Of a stretch of DNA of 64,000 nt, positions 53,101-62,795 are shown in pieces. The translations under genes were made by a program, and so were the position numbers. The notes beneath the pieces are model-generated. The model did no database searches, was not told the origin of the DNA, and saw only the letters and a list, made by a program, of their open reading frames with translations. Within the stretch, counting starts at the first letter, position 1, and every line of letters begins with the position of its first letter. This DNA is from Limnoperna fortunei (taxonomy: Eukaryota; Mollusca; Bivalvia; Mytilida; Modiolidae): the NCBI GenBank assembly GCA_944474755.1, contig OX104117.1, forward strand, positions 44,285,222-44,349,221, read 5' to 3'.

Positions 53101-55765
53101 ATACAATGTAATGAGATAACAATATATATAGAGAGATTTTAAAATAATATAATTTTAATTTTTATGAAATCCCTTAATGAAATTTGTTATTTATTGTCGA
53201 TTATCAAACAAGACACATGTTGAATAAAATACTCTAAAGACAATAGGGCTTAATCATTTATCCAGGTTTTACCAGACCAATATAGTTTACTTTTCGTACT
53301 AGTATCATATACAATGCAAGGAACATACATGCAATAAAAGTTTTTGTTAAATCATGTCAACTTGCCCTTTTTTTCCAAAAGATACACCACATTATTGTTT
53401 TTAATTACATTGAAATAAACTGTCTTTTTGTTCAAAGATGACTTCCATTATAGATTGTCAGTTTTGTAAATTTTTCGAGTACATGGCCATGGCCATACAT
53501 CTGTTATTTATACAAATCATACTTACATTTGGTGTAAAAATATTCATGTACAAACAGTCTTCACTTATATTCTGGGCATTAAATCCAGGAACCGTTTCTC
53601 TAACATGCCAAGAATGTTGTGGACAGGCAGGTCTGTAATATGTAGCATCCCATGTTCCTGACCAACTTGGCCTGTCTGGTCTCTAAAAATTCATCCCATA
53701 TTATAATAAATTTTTAATTGAACCACATCATTTACAGATTTAATCTAAACAAGACCAGAGCTTTTCAAGAGCCTGTATCGCTCAACTGATTTATGTAGGC
53801 AACAAAGATGGCATTCTCTGATGTTAAACTAAGACTTGTAATTTTAAATTTTCCACTGGCATAAATAATGAATATTGGTGCTAAATTCTGTTTTAATTAG
53901 TTTACAGGTTTAACAGAAGAAGTCTTTTTTTTTAACTCTTTCCCCTAGGCCCTATGTAATACTAAGTCCTGCGGCCCATGCAACGTCAAACATCAATTTG
54001 TTTGTATGTTTGAATGGGGTTTAGGATACTAGTACTATTAAGAGACAACTATGTACATGTATTGAGTATTCTGCTGTGTAGACATTTCTTATATTGACTT
54101 TAATACAACTCAATATCAATATCAATAGTAGATGAAGTTAACTTTAACCACTTAGTAATCAAGGCCTCTTAATAGCAGATACATGTATAAAGGAAATTAA
54201 TATTTATTTGAATTTTTTTGCGCTCCTTTTTTAACTCCTTTTCTAAGCTCGTTTTTATCACAACCCAATCTTTAATACATTTTACTTTAATTTTGAACAA
54301 ACAAATATCATGTGATACATTTCCCTTCTGCTGCAATGAATCCTGGTAGCTAATTTATTCATTGACCTACTACCGAAAACAGTGTGGACGAATGGGTAAA
54401 CATGTATGAGATAATCTTACATTTTCCTTGCATTAATTGGCTCCCATAATGTTTTGCATATCTTCAAAGTCTCAAGAATTGACCCATTTCCAGTTTTACA
54501 TGATTTATCTCCCTTTTTACTTCCAGTTAAAAAAACATATGGCTATCATCACTAAAAGACTGATATTGAAATAAAGATTTTGCATTGTTTTTGTATTGTT
54601 TGTCTATGCCAATTAAATTATCATCTAATTAACTTCATTAGTAGATATTACTATAGCCATGGGCAACAGGAGAGTTTGAATATTGGAACACGGATGTCAC
54701 TGGTAAGCTTGTTTAATCAAGCTATAAAAGATCATAAAGCAGCTGGGGTTCTACCTTAGATTAGCATCATATAAATAGGGTAATAAACATCGGCTAATTA
54801 ATTAACATGCATGTTTACACAGCAGGGAGTTTTGATAACATAATCACTCAGGTTTTGACACCTGTCATTAATATGAAGCGTTAAAATTTATCAAAGAAAA
54901 TTGTCCTTTTCAAAAGTGTTCAACAGGACAAACTGCGGCTGTAGCCATAGTTTTTAGTACCAGTAGTGGACACTTGGTGACATTTTTTAAATTGGAAAGT
55001 CGTCAATTCTCTGAAGTTAACATTCAACTGTTAAAAATTAAAGCAAAATGTCGGAAAGTAGGAGCAGTGATAAAAAATGAGCCTAGAAACTAATTAAAAC
55101 TATCTTGATTGGAGTAAAGGTGATTAATTTCTTGGAGAAAAATATCTAGAGAAGTAATTTAGAATGCTGAACCACAGGAACATTGTGATATTGTGAAATG
55201 TGACGACGCAGACCAGTGTAGCAAAATCAGCTGTTTTGTCTTCAGAGAGCTCTCTGATGTCCCACATGCATCAAAGTCTACAAAAAGCATTGGACAGCAG
55301 ATCTAGAGGATTCTTAGACTATGGTTTAACATGCCGACTTTTGAACCTGATGTTGTGGGATTGAAATTTGCTAGTTGATTTTCACAACACACACTTGAAT
55401 TAGTATTGGACGACAGAGGATACTGGTACTAGTACTACATGTATCATATAATAGCAATGAATGTAACTTCTTATTACATGAAGAAATACATTCTATGTGA
55501 TCAATTTATGTCCACTTACATTAAAACGAAATTCTCTTCTCCAATCTAAATACTGGGTTAATCTCTTAGCATAAGGAATACCAAGGAATACATTTATTCT
55601 TCGATTGTAATATGCAGCATAGTGAGACGGTATAGAAAACCCTTGCACTGTACCATGCACCGTGTTCACTACAACGTTATATCTGACTTGTCCATTTGAT
55701 ACATATATCAGGCAGCTAATGAATACGATTATCAGGGGTAGACCAACCCCTTGACATCGAATCAT
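40970..55765 (-). CDS. Carboxylesterase/cholinesterase-family membrane protein, 11 exons
   Basis: Exons: 55765-55520, 53682-53527, 52844-52682, 52474-52289, 51940-51744, 51499-51337, 49702-49524, 48950-48824, 45368-45206, 43943-43759, 41115-40970. Every phase closes (1911 bases, 636 residues). It is a type-B carboxylesterase (alpha/beta hydrolase), expected to hydrolyse ester or amide bonds outside the cell. Seen: a signal peptide (1-25), FLGIPYA, the C102-C125 loop with SEDCLYMN, the oxyanion HGGG (154-157), the nucleophile S234 in GQSTG, the acid D365 in KDDG, H476 in GIAHGQEL, about ten N-glycosylation sequons, a transmembrane helix near 607-629 and a short basic tail. The nucleophile elbow is GQSTG, not the family's usual GESAG, and the acid is Asp, not Glu. 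The disulfide loop lacks the Trp that binds choline in acetylcholinesterases, so a non-cholinesterase substrate is likely. The triad is intact, which argues against neuroligin-like inactive members. Confidence 0.93.
41247..41500. mobile_element. MITE-like repeat in esterase intron 10
   Basis: Short inverted ends, GATACCCCCGC near 41268 and GCAGGGGTATA near 41482, with a GACAGACGGACAGACAGACAG tract before the right end. Confidence 0.4.
41735..42600. repeat. Truncated copy of the 164-bp-unit element
   Basis: Five degenerate units with GGGCAATAACTCCTATAAG-like words (near 41970, 42131, 42260). The hairpin ends are missing. It lies in esterase intron 10. Confidence 0.65.
42620..43460. repeat. 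Diverged copies of the 146-bp repeat with terminal hairpin
   Basis: 42630-42790 matches one 146-bp unit of the 47.6-48.5 kb element (TACCAAATATTGTCATCCTA, GTCAAGGTCAGGTGACACCT). 43190-43456 matches its right end including the hairpin at 43422-43454. About 400 unrelated bases lie between. Confidence 0.7.
43759..43943 (-). CDS. Esterase exon 10
   Basis: 185 bases, GTAAGT donor. Encodes [18 protein letters not shown] and [19 protein letters not shown], the usual end of the hydrolase domain. Confidence 0.93.
45206..45368 (-). CDS. Esterase exon 9: catalytic histidine
   Basis: 163 bases. Encodes [17 protein letters not shown] with the triad histidine, and [15 protein letters not shown], typical of the family C-terminus. 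Confidence 0.95.
46195..47140. repeat. Composite repeat region in esterase intron 8
   Basis: ATTGGGAAGG near 46208 reappears inverted as CCTTCCCAAT near 47129, and ATGGCCC-type words sit inside each end, suggesting a decayed inverted-end element. 46847-47000 holds a tandem repeat of 70 bases (2.2 copies) starting CTATTTTTA. The frame at 46195-46497 is within this repeat and is not supported as a gene. Confidence 0.4.
47599..48540. mobile_element. Element with 146-bp tandem repeats and 11-bp inverted ends
   Basis: Ends GTCTCGCCTGC (47599-47609) and GCAGGCGAGAC (48530-48540). Inside, units beginning GTAGTCGCTGG (one copy GTAGTCACTGG) start at 47751, 47897, 48043, 48189 and 48335, an exact 146-base period. 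The right end is also a hairpin (48506-48540), GTCTCGCCT..GCGAC / TTTC / GTCGC.AGGCGAGAC. Located in esterase intron 8. Confidence 0.85.
48824..48950 (-). CDS. Esterase exon 8
   Basis: 127 bases, GTAAGT donor. Encodes [19 protein letters not shown] and [19 protein letters not shown], the strand leading to the catalytic histidine. Confidence 0.93.
49524..49702 (-). CDS. Esterase exon 7
   Basis: 179 bases between a TTTTTTTTCAG acceptor and a GTGAGT donor. Encodes a helical stretch around [17 protein letters not shown] and [16 protein letters not shown]. Confidence 0.93.
49840..50795. repeat. 31-bp minisatellite in esterase intron 6
   Basis: About 27 head-to-tail copies of ACTTGACTACTCTTAGTATT plus ATTGTGATTAC, with single-base variants and some 32-base units with an extra T. 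The left edge (49840-49950) is more diverged. There are no unique spacers, so it is not a CRISPR-type array. Confidence 0.97.
50797..51055. repeat. Dispersed repeat next to the minisatellite
   Basis: Begins ATCCCGTCTTCAAAGAATAG, with a TCTGTCCATCCATCC tract, and ends near GCAGTCGCTCACAGAGGT. The layout looks like a dispersed molluscan element. The class is not determined. Confidence 0.35.
51337..51499 (-). CDS. Esterase exon 6: catalytic acid
   Basis: 163 bases, GTATGT donor. Encodes [13 protein letters not shown] and [12 protein letters not shown]; the second Asp takes the place of the usual catalytic Glu. Confidence 0.93.
51744..51940 (-). CDS. Esterase exon 5
   Basis: 197 bases. Encodes [18 protein letters not shown] and two cysteines (IGC, INC) placed like the second family disulfide. 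The donor is the weaker GTTAGA, chosen because it alone keeps phase into the next exon. Confidence 0.9.
52289..52474 (-). CDS. Esterase exon 4: nucleophile elbow
   Basis: 186 bases. Encodes [18 protein letters not shown], the GNP motif and [16 protein letters not shown], with the catalytic serine in G-x-S-x-G. Confidence 0.95.
52682..52844 (-). CDS. Esterase exon 3: oxyanion hole
   Basis: 163 bases, ending in phase 1. Encodes [20 protein letters not shown] and [10 protein letters not shown], the oxyanion-hole strand and following beta strand. Confidence 0.95.
53527..53682 (-). CDS. Esterase exon 2: disulfide loop and EDCLYMN
   Basis: 52 codons, phase 0 at both ends. Contains [13 protein letters not shown], the two loop cysteines and [15 protein letters not shown], the carboxylesterase type-B signature 2 region. 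Confidence 0.95.
53752..53800. repeat. 5' fragment of the hairpin-ended element
   Basis: AGAGCTTTTCAAGAGCCTGT followed by ATCGCTCAACTG matches the left end of the 32.3-kb element. Only the end is recognisable, inside esterase intron 1. Confidence 0.55.
55196..55320. mobile_element. Solo arm of the Mutator-like element
   Basis: Matches the right arm of the 39.1-39.6 kb element: GCAAAATCAGCTGTTTT, TCAGAGAGCTCTCTGATGTC, CATTGGACAGCAG and GAGGATTCTTAGAC. No opposing arm nearby. Confidence 0.65.
55520..55765 (-). CDS. Esterase exon 1: signal peptide and N-terminus
   Basis: 82 codons, phase 0, GTAAGT donor. The signal peptide has a hydrophobic core, [14 protein letters not shown]. The family hallmarks VHGTVQG and FLGIPYAKR follow. 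Confidence 0.93.
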
Positions 55766-55782
55766 TTCACTCTATTCAATTT

Positions 55783-55790
55783 CTTTTATA
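55783..55790 (-). promoter_or_regulatory. TATAAAAG element just upstream of the esterase ATG
   Basis: On the minus strand a perfect TATAAAAG ends 17 bases before the start codon. A normal TATA-to-start distance of about 30 bases would place transcription initiation at or just inside the annotated ATG. So either it is not the used box or the 5' UTR is almost absent. Confidence 0.3.
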
Positions 55791-55817
55791 CACCTTTCGT
55801 TTGGTTTACATTCCAAA

Positions 55818-55838
55818 ACAGGAAGTCATAGTCACGTG
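55818..55838 (-). promoter_or_regulatory. ETS-like site and CACGTG E-box upstream of the esterase
   Basis: An ETS-like core (55818-55826, ACAGGAAGT on the plus strand) and a palindromic TCACGTGA E-box (core 55833-55838) lie 53-73 bases upstream of the start codon. They are motif matches only. Confidence 0.3.
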
Positions 55839-56288
55839 ATGCAGGTAAAAAAAGTTGCAAGGGAGACGATCACTTTCAGTAGATTGTAGCGCATCCTTTT
55901 TTTACACCCAACCAGTGGCGAATTATATAAATTTTTTATACCTTTTAAATGTTAATAAATAAACAGATCATATATGGTCCGGATCTGAACAGTATGGTTA
56001 CTGCTAAAACTATCACTGTTACGTTGATTGTATAAATACACAAATATACACAAATTTTATTTACAGTCCGTAGTTGGTTAAAACAGAGCACTGTGAAACA
56101 AAAGTAAAATCACTCAACATAAAAAGCACAGTTATGCAGAACTAGGAAAGCACTTTATTCAGAAAAAACTGTCATTCTCTGAGTTAAAAATACCTTTGAA
56201 TTTACCATTGTTATTGCTACAGTACAATAAAGTGGACAAGAGTTGAATCTTGACCGGAGGAGTTAAAAGTTTGCATTCACCATAAATA

Positions 56289-56560
56289 TTCGGAATTTTA
56301 CAGTGGAACCGGCGGGGATTTCACATTTTCGATATACCGAAGTTACAAATTTTTTTTATATATTAAACATTCTTTTGGGTGTGTTTAGTGGACTTGCAGC
56401 CATAAGTTTAAAAGGTAAATAAAAATATTCGGGATTTTACAGTGGAACCGGCGGGGATTTCACATTTTCGATATACCGAAGTTACAATTTTTTTTTTATA
56501 TATTAACCATTCTTTTGGATGTGTTTAGTGGACTTGCAGCCATAAGTTTAAAAGGTAATC
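56289..56560. repeat. Tandem duplication, 139-bp period, two copies
   Basis: CAGTGGAACCGGCGGGGATT starts at 56301 and again at 56440, followed by the same sequence with few differences up to TTTAAAAGGTAA. Confidence 0.9.
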
Positions 56561-56829
56561 AGTCATTTCGTTCCATAACCAAATCGTACCCCAATTAAAA
56601 CCATTTCGTACCATATGGGACAGTGTAATATGATACTTTCGTACCATATTGGAAAGTGTATTAGTGAAAACCTGTAAGCAATTTCAGTCTTATATATGAC
56701 CAAAGTGGTAAATAAAAAAAAAACTCTTTCTATGTTTAATTTACATCATCATTTCGTCATAACATAATATATCATATATCAACGTAATGACACAGATAAA
56801 AATATATGCGAAGGCAAAGGCACGAGATT

Positions 56830-57125
56830 GGTACGGCGGATTGCTAATCTGGATCGCGTAGTGATCCTTTCCACCTAGCATAGGTGGTTTTACAGCAGAG
56901 GGTTGGGGGCCGCTCAAGGCCCCCGGAAGCTCTGGAGGTAAATGGTGTAAAATCCTGCATTCTGGCGATTTCCTAGCACTTAATCCCAGGTCGTAATAGA
57001 TGGGTTTCATAATCAATATTTTAATTTTTTTTTCTGAAAATTATTGGTACGGCATGCCGTACCTGCAAAAGTTATTGGTACGGCGGAAACCGTACCTGCC
57101 GTACTGGCTGCTACGCCTATGAAGG
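56830..57125. mobile_element. Remnant of a hAT-like element with palindromes
   Basis: Contains GGGGGCCGCTCAAGGCCCCC, the same internal hairpin (inverted) as in the 58730-59388 element. Also holds the perfect 18-base palindrome GGTACGGCATGCCGTACC (57046-57063), a second hairpin GGTACGG/CCGTACC (57077-57096), and GGCTGCTACGCCTATG resembling a decayed end. Confidence 0.45.
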
Positions 57126-57460
57126 TTAGCAACTATTTTAATACAATTATAGCCTCCATAAGAGGTGGACATCCAGAATTGTCAACTTGCTTGGGTTGTC
57201 TTTCCCGAGGGCTTAATATCACAATCGATTGTCTTGAGGATTATGAATCCGGCACAAAGATGCAACAGTCTACTAATGCATACATGGTCCAGTTGTCAAA
57301 TAACACTTTCTGTGTGGCTTTCCAGCGTTTTCAGCTTACATACGGACACAAGTCGAGAATTCAGCGGCAACAGCTAGGGATACTTCTTCTTGAAAAAGTG
57401 GCGCTAGCATATAGACAAGTGTTGCCTGAACCCGCTTTTTTTCTAAATTCTATTGGTTAA
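57044..57460 (+). other. 138-codon open frame of unknown status
   Basis: The first 25 codons lie in the palindromic repeat. The rest (NTIIASIRGGHPELSTCLGC and on, with five cysteines) is less AT-rich than its surroundings and also open in a second frame for 70 codons. No family, splice context or promoter is recognised. It may be transposon cargo or a dead exon. Confidence 0.2.
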
Positions 57461-57627
57461 TTAGGTGCCTTGTTTCGTCAAAAACACTCAAAATGGTTTC
57501 ATGACATACAAATTGTAGCTTGGGTTCCCCTTTTACCAAAGCAGATCGTGAGTAAAAGGATGGCGTCTAAAGAAAGCAGTGAAAGTCATTATTATTTTCA
57601 TATCTGTAATTTCGATGAAGTCTTATG

Positions 57628-57804
57628 TTAGGATTCCTACGTTATGATTTCTACGTTACCGGGATTTTCGAAACTCGTATATTTTCGTATATCACCAGTC
57701 AGTGATATCATTAATAATAATGGCCGTTTTTATTTACCAGTGTATAGTGAAATAAACATAAGAAGACACATTTATTTTGGTAACGTAGTAATCGCGATTC
57801 CTAC
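57628..57804. repeat. Short inverted pair
   Basis: GGATTCCTACGTTATGATTT with CTACGTTACC (57630-57660) faces GGTAACGTAGTAATCGCGAT with TCCTAC (57779-57804). The 118 bases between make a small foldback-like unit. Confidence 0.5.
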
Positions 57805-58729
57805 ATTAATTGTTACACATTTTTAATGAAAGGCATTTTTTTTAATTATAGTTTTGCTCATTAGTTTTACCAACAGTCTATACTTAGTATAGTAAATAAT
57901 GTCCCTGTTTTACATACCATTCTCGTATAAACAACACTTTAAGAGTACCTTTTATTGCAAGGTAATTTTTTGTGCTAGCTTTATGCTGAATAATGTACGT
58001 CTCGATTTTTTTTACAACTTTAGTTTGGCTCTTAAAATGTTAAATACGTTAGTAGAGTAACATTTATCATCTTATAAAGTTAAAATGTTGAAATAATATA
58101 TTATCATAGAGCCATGCTGTCAACAGACATCATGTCATACTAATAAATTACTTTGATAATTCTTGAACATCAAACTCTGCCACCCAGCTATCCTTTTAGT
58201 ATTTATACTTCTGTATCCACTGGAAGTCACGGCACAGAAAAGGCCAATTTGACGGTGTCGGCGCAGTATAACCGACGATGGCCCCAAAAAGTTTCTTTCA
58301 CGCTTTACTTAAAATAAGTATTATAAATGTTCATAAAATGGCCGCGCCCATGCCTATTAGTCGAAAATATATAAAGATGTGTTGAATGTATAAATTCAAT
58401 GGGTTTTCCTTGACCCCTGACTCACATTTGATATGATTTGTTTATAAATGGATTTTGCAAGTCAAATCTCATCTTGTGTTTTCGTTTAATTGAGTTAATT
58501 TCTGCAGTTGACAGATTTCTATCCTTGGACAATTTGTCCACATTGTATGTCAGCAGAACATTTGTAATTACTGGTGTTTGGTGCAAACATGTTTTTTTAA
58601 CAATATTAAAATCTTCATCGATTCCATGTGTTTTTCAGTCTGCTTATCGAGCTGTTAGTACTAATCTGCTTTTCACTTATTTGCGTCTGAAAAAGACTAT
58701 GTTATACGTTACGTAGGAATCTTTATGCA

Positions 58730-59388
58730 CAGGGGCGTAGCTGCCTTTACGCAAATACGCAGTTGCGTACTTTCGGAAACAGTAACAAAAATTAAAAAGT
58801 GACAAAAATGTCTTCATGCAGCGTTAAATTTATACTTTTCAATTCAGATAATATAAACTACAATCCTATAACTCGTCTCCGCATTCATAAACACCATCAA
58901 TCCGGAAATTGTACTCTTCCGACCGTATAAGTTTGCGTTTTACTTTTTTAAAAGTTTGCATTGCATAAAATTTAAAATGACCTCTTCGTCAAGGACTGAG
59001 TTTCTCGAATCGTCAACACCTTATCCAGACATATTGAAGCTCGACGGCGAGCATCATTCCATCACCGATGATGTCAAATATAAAGTGTTAACTTTGAAAT
59101 GGGAAAACGTTCACCTATTCAATTTTCCAATATATCTACCGTATTTTGTTGAGCCAAAAGTAGATTTGGTTTTCCGTCATGTCATAATCATATTTGAAGC
59201 CCAGTTAAGGTCACTCAAAAAGTGGTTCAAAACTGTTCATAATCGCTAAAATCCGGGAGCTTCCGGGAGGCTTCGCCCCCCAGGTCCCCCCCAGGGCTAT
59301 GCCCTGGACCCACTGGGGGCCTTGAGCGGCCCCCAGACCCCTCGCCGTTATTTTGCGTACATCAAATTTAGGTCCAGCTACGCCCCTG
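58730..59388. mobile_element. hAT-like non-autonomous element, 659 bp
   Basis: Perfect 14-base inverted ends CAGGGGCGTAGCTG / CAGCTACGCCCCTG, flanked by ATGCA (58725-58729 and 59389-59393) as a 5-base target-site duplication. The interior has a GC-rich hairpin GGGGGCCTTGAGCGGCCCCC. The 97-codon frame inside (58956-59249) shows no transposase feature. hAT ends often begin CAGGGG; the short duplication leaves the superfamily open. Confidence 0.75.
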
Positions 59389-60116
59389 ATGCATCTTCTG
59401 TAAATTGCCCCTCGTTTGAGCCCAATTTACTCCAAAACCGTAACTTTAAAAATCTTTAAAGTTGACCAAATTTTAAATCGTAATTTTGCTGGATTTTGGT
59501 GTTTCGAAACCCAGTTATGACATCAAATATATAAGTTGGTCGTATTTTCTTTATTTATTCAAGCATAGTGCTTAGTTTAAATGAGACTGACTGACTGATT
59601 TACCGAAAGAAAGTTGTACTGCTTTGATTTTGAGAGTTAACATTAATCAACACGCTTTCGAAATCCGGTCGTACAACGTGATCAAAGTTGTATTCACTCA
59701 GTACATATGGAGTTAAGAGTTGCTGTAAACATTTATTGAGGACGCAACTTCGCTTTACTAATTGAACAAAAAGATTGTTTGGAGATCGTGATCTAGTTGT
59801 TTGGAAAATGGTGACGCACAATTGGAGATTACAGGTGCAATATTTCTTTACAGATGATAATTTGTAGCAGCAAGATTAAAAAATGTATGCAGTCCATAAA
59901 GTTCTTAATGTGAGGCAATACGGAGATTTTCAATTCATCAGACTTTTAGTCAATTTCGAAGTGTATACCTTTGTCCGCATTGCAGATTTCTTTTATAACG
60001 TTTTATGAAATTGATTTCCCGTTGAGAACAACCAATAAATCAACATATTTTGGTTTCAGAAAAAGAAATGCTTCATTTCATTCTCGGACACTTATTATGT
60101 TCAATATCAACATTCA

Positions 60117-60330
60117 TTAATCTACTGTTGATCACGTGGTCTGTCAACGTTCGATTCTCACTGCAGGCAGGGTATACTCGACTCCAATTTTAATCGACAA
60201 GGATTGCCAGTTTTAGTGCTGCAGGTCGGGGTTTCTCTCCGGGTACTCCGGCTTCCTCTCCCAATAAAAACTGGACGCTATGATATAGCTGAAAAAGGCG
60301 TTAAAACACCATTCAAACAAACAAACATTC
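60117..60330 (+). mobile_element. tRNA-derived SINE, 5'-truncated
   Basis: Starts inside the tRNA part (TACTGTTGATCACGTGGTCT), keeps a B box (GTTCGATTCTC), the body GACAAGGATTGCCAGTTTT, CCAATAAAAACTGGACG and a CAAACAAACAAAC tail. Confidence 0.8.
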
Positions 60331-61947
60331 ATTACACATACATACACAATTTTATAACCTGACCATGATACGCTCCGAGCCCTTGTGGGCAGCTACAAGT
60401 GTAGACCATGCTTACTAAAGTTTAATCAATTGATGGTAGAAGTCAATCGTTAATGGTAAATTAACAGGACAATGTCCTTTCATTGATTGACAAACTTTAA
60501 AAATGCACTAATCTAATATTTCCCACGTTTAATACTAACTCAAAGCGACATGACTACGATATTGCTATTTAACCGAAATACGCGATGTTTTATGTTCCTT
60601 GGTGGATAAACATCTTTTATACATTGTTGAGCACCGTATATACTATCTTAAATTAACTTAATAAAACCACGTATTGTCAAGGATTTTAAAACAATCGGAA
60701 GATAATTCATATTGTTGCCGCGTCAATGAAGACTGCTCATTTAAACCCCCACTATTAAAGTGTACAATAAATATATTCCATATTTCGTGCTCGATACTCA
60801 TATAATGCTGGATAAAGTATTGAATAAGGAACAAGAAAATCCGTTTGTTTACATGTTTTTATATTTACATACATTCTAAAAGTCTGTGATATGATTGTAC
60901 ATTTTTTTCATTTATTTACCGTAAAAGATTGTTTACACTAAACTAAATGGATTTATGTTGCTCCGAATATGTAAGTACATTTATTGTATAGAATAGGCAG
61001 AGCAAATTTCTTCTTAAAACATAGAAAACACAAAATGTAAAGAAAACAGTTGTCCGATTTAATAATATTTAAACTGATTGCAAGATTGCTTTACGTCCAG
61101 CGAGCAGTACTGAAACAAGTCTGGAAGTGGTCCATCTTGGAATGTTCGACTGCCTTTGAGAAGTATTGCTATTTTTGTATAGATAGAGATTTTATCCATT
61201 GTGAATGCACCTCATTTATCGAAATCTGCAAAAGGTCAAAGGTGCATGGCATTCTCCAAAACCATCTCTACAATGGTCCGCTGCTCCGGGGCGGATACAG
61301 AATCTAGGCTGATGTATAAGGGGGTTTCCATTCTCTCTTTTGGCAAAAATTTCGCTATTTCCTATTCAGATGAGTTTCCCATTCAAACATATGAATTGTG
61401 AATTGCTTAATTAAACAGGTATTAATTATTATTACGTTCCAACAAAACTACTGAATCATTTTATTAAGGTTTACATTATAATGATGTCAAGTGTCTTATA
61501 GTATTTCTTTGTTGATTCGTGGTTTTTAAACACATAGGTCTACTCCCTAACAATAAGAAATGATAACAGATCGTTTTGTTGCTTTGTTTTATTGACATTC
61601 ATTCGATTTTGCCTTTGATTAAAGATCCAATTAAAATGATTATAATTTATTTCAACATTAAGCAATATGTTCTCATACTTTTTAAGGTGCTGGCTGAGAA
61701 GGATTTTATTAATTGAAATAGCAGGTAAGAACGCTAATTAGCGTGTATCTGGCAATGTATAGGTAAACACTTTTAACAGCTGAAATGTAAAATCATCTAA
61801 CCGAATTATTAGCGCTATATTTTCACGTCTTTAAGCTACATCTGCATGCGTTTTCTACAATCAATGCACGCAAACTCGACGTGGGACAGAGCGTGTACAT
61901 GTACATGTTTACAGTTATACAATGACGAGATCAAAAATATTGATTTT
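60331..61947. other. Gene-free stretch
   Basis: No supported gene. CCGGGGCGGATACAG near 61288 with GGGGGTTTCC after it resembles the end of a dispersed element. Two overlapping short frames at 61050-61401 have no other support. Confidence 0.35.
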
Positions 61948-62125
61948 GTTCGTTTGAATGGTGTTTAACGCCACTTTCAGCAATTTTTCAGCTATATCAT
62001 GGCGTCCAGTTTTTATTGGGGGAGGCACCCGGAGAAAACACCCGACCTGCGGTAACAAAACTGACAATCCTTGTCATTAAGATTGGAGTCGAGTACACTC
62101 TGCCTGCAGTGAGAATCGAACTCAA
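61948..62125 (-). mobile_element. tRNA-derived SINE, minus orientation, 5'-truncated
   Basis: Reverse copy of the same family: TTTGAATGGTGTTTAACGCC, CAGTTTTTATTGGGGGAGG, and GAGAATCGAACTC (B box complement) at the cut end. Confidence 0.8.
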
Positions 62126-62289
62126 GAATATTGATGTGAATTGTACTAGACTAAATAATTGAATTTGATCGTTGGAATATCTAGCACACTTATCCTGTCA
62201 TGTATCTTACCAACATTTTTTTTACAATTCGATCATGATTCTTGGCGAACTGTGGCTAGAAGCAGCACTTATATGAAAGGTATTTCAGT

Positions 62290-62734
62290 ATGAAACGCAG
62301 AAAATTAAAATTAACTGCGATTTCAACACTAGGTAAGTGGCCTTATAAATCGATTTAGTCAAACATTTTAGTTTTCATTGTATATGTATGTTCTGTGGAA
62401 TTTGTAAGGAATTCAGTGTTTGCGAAATGGAAAGTCTTTATAACAAATAAATTGCCTGCAAACAATTTGATGTTTTTGAACAATGTAAAAGTGCAGCAGA
62501 AATTTAAAAGTGAATGTGTTTATTGATTAAAATAAACGTTTATATTGTTGGTTCAATTCAGACCGCAATAGAAATAGATTTGAAGAGAAGATCTGTACAG
62601 AGAAGAGATAGCTATAGTGCAACTGTTATTATTCGTATCTATTGAATTTTTGATAGTGTGGTTTATTTAAATTACAGATTTTAAATAGTTTATAATTATT
62701 TTTTATGGAATCAATAATTACATTTATTTTACAG
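62290..62734 (+). promoter_or_regulatory. Probable 5' leader exon end and intron of the 288-residue gene
   Basis: A strong GTAAGT donor at 62333 and a TTATTTTACAG acceptor ending at 62734 suggest a 402-base intron in the 5' UTR. The leader upstream has an ATG at 62290 whose frame crosses the junction and stops after 18 codons, so it would be a uORF. The upstream extent of the leader is not visible. Confidence 0.4.
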
Positions 62735-62756
62735 AATATAGAATTTGAAGAGAACA

Positions 62757-62762
62757 ATGTAA
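62757..62762 (+). promoter_or_regulatory. Start-stop minimal uORF (ATGTAA)
   Basis: An ATG followed directly by TAA lies 33 bases before the main start codon, with A at -3. Such elements can hold an initiating ribosome and reduce translation downstream. It is seen in sequence; its use is inferred. Confidence 0.4.
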
Positions 62763-62795
62763 ACACCTAATACAGGACAAACATTACAAACAAAG

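Noticed and set aside
58956..59249. 97-codon ORF inside the hAT-like element
   Set aside because: No transposase motif (no DDE-type or dimerisation-like pattern) and far too short; treated as part of a non-autonomous element.
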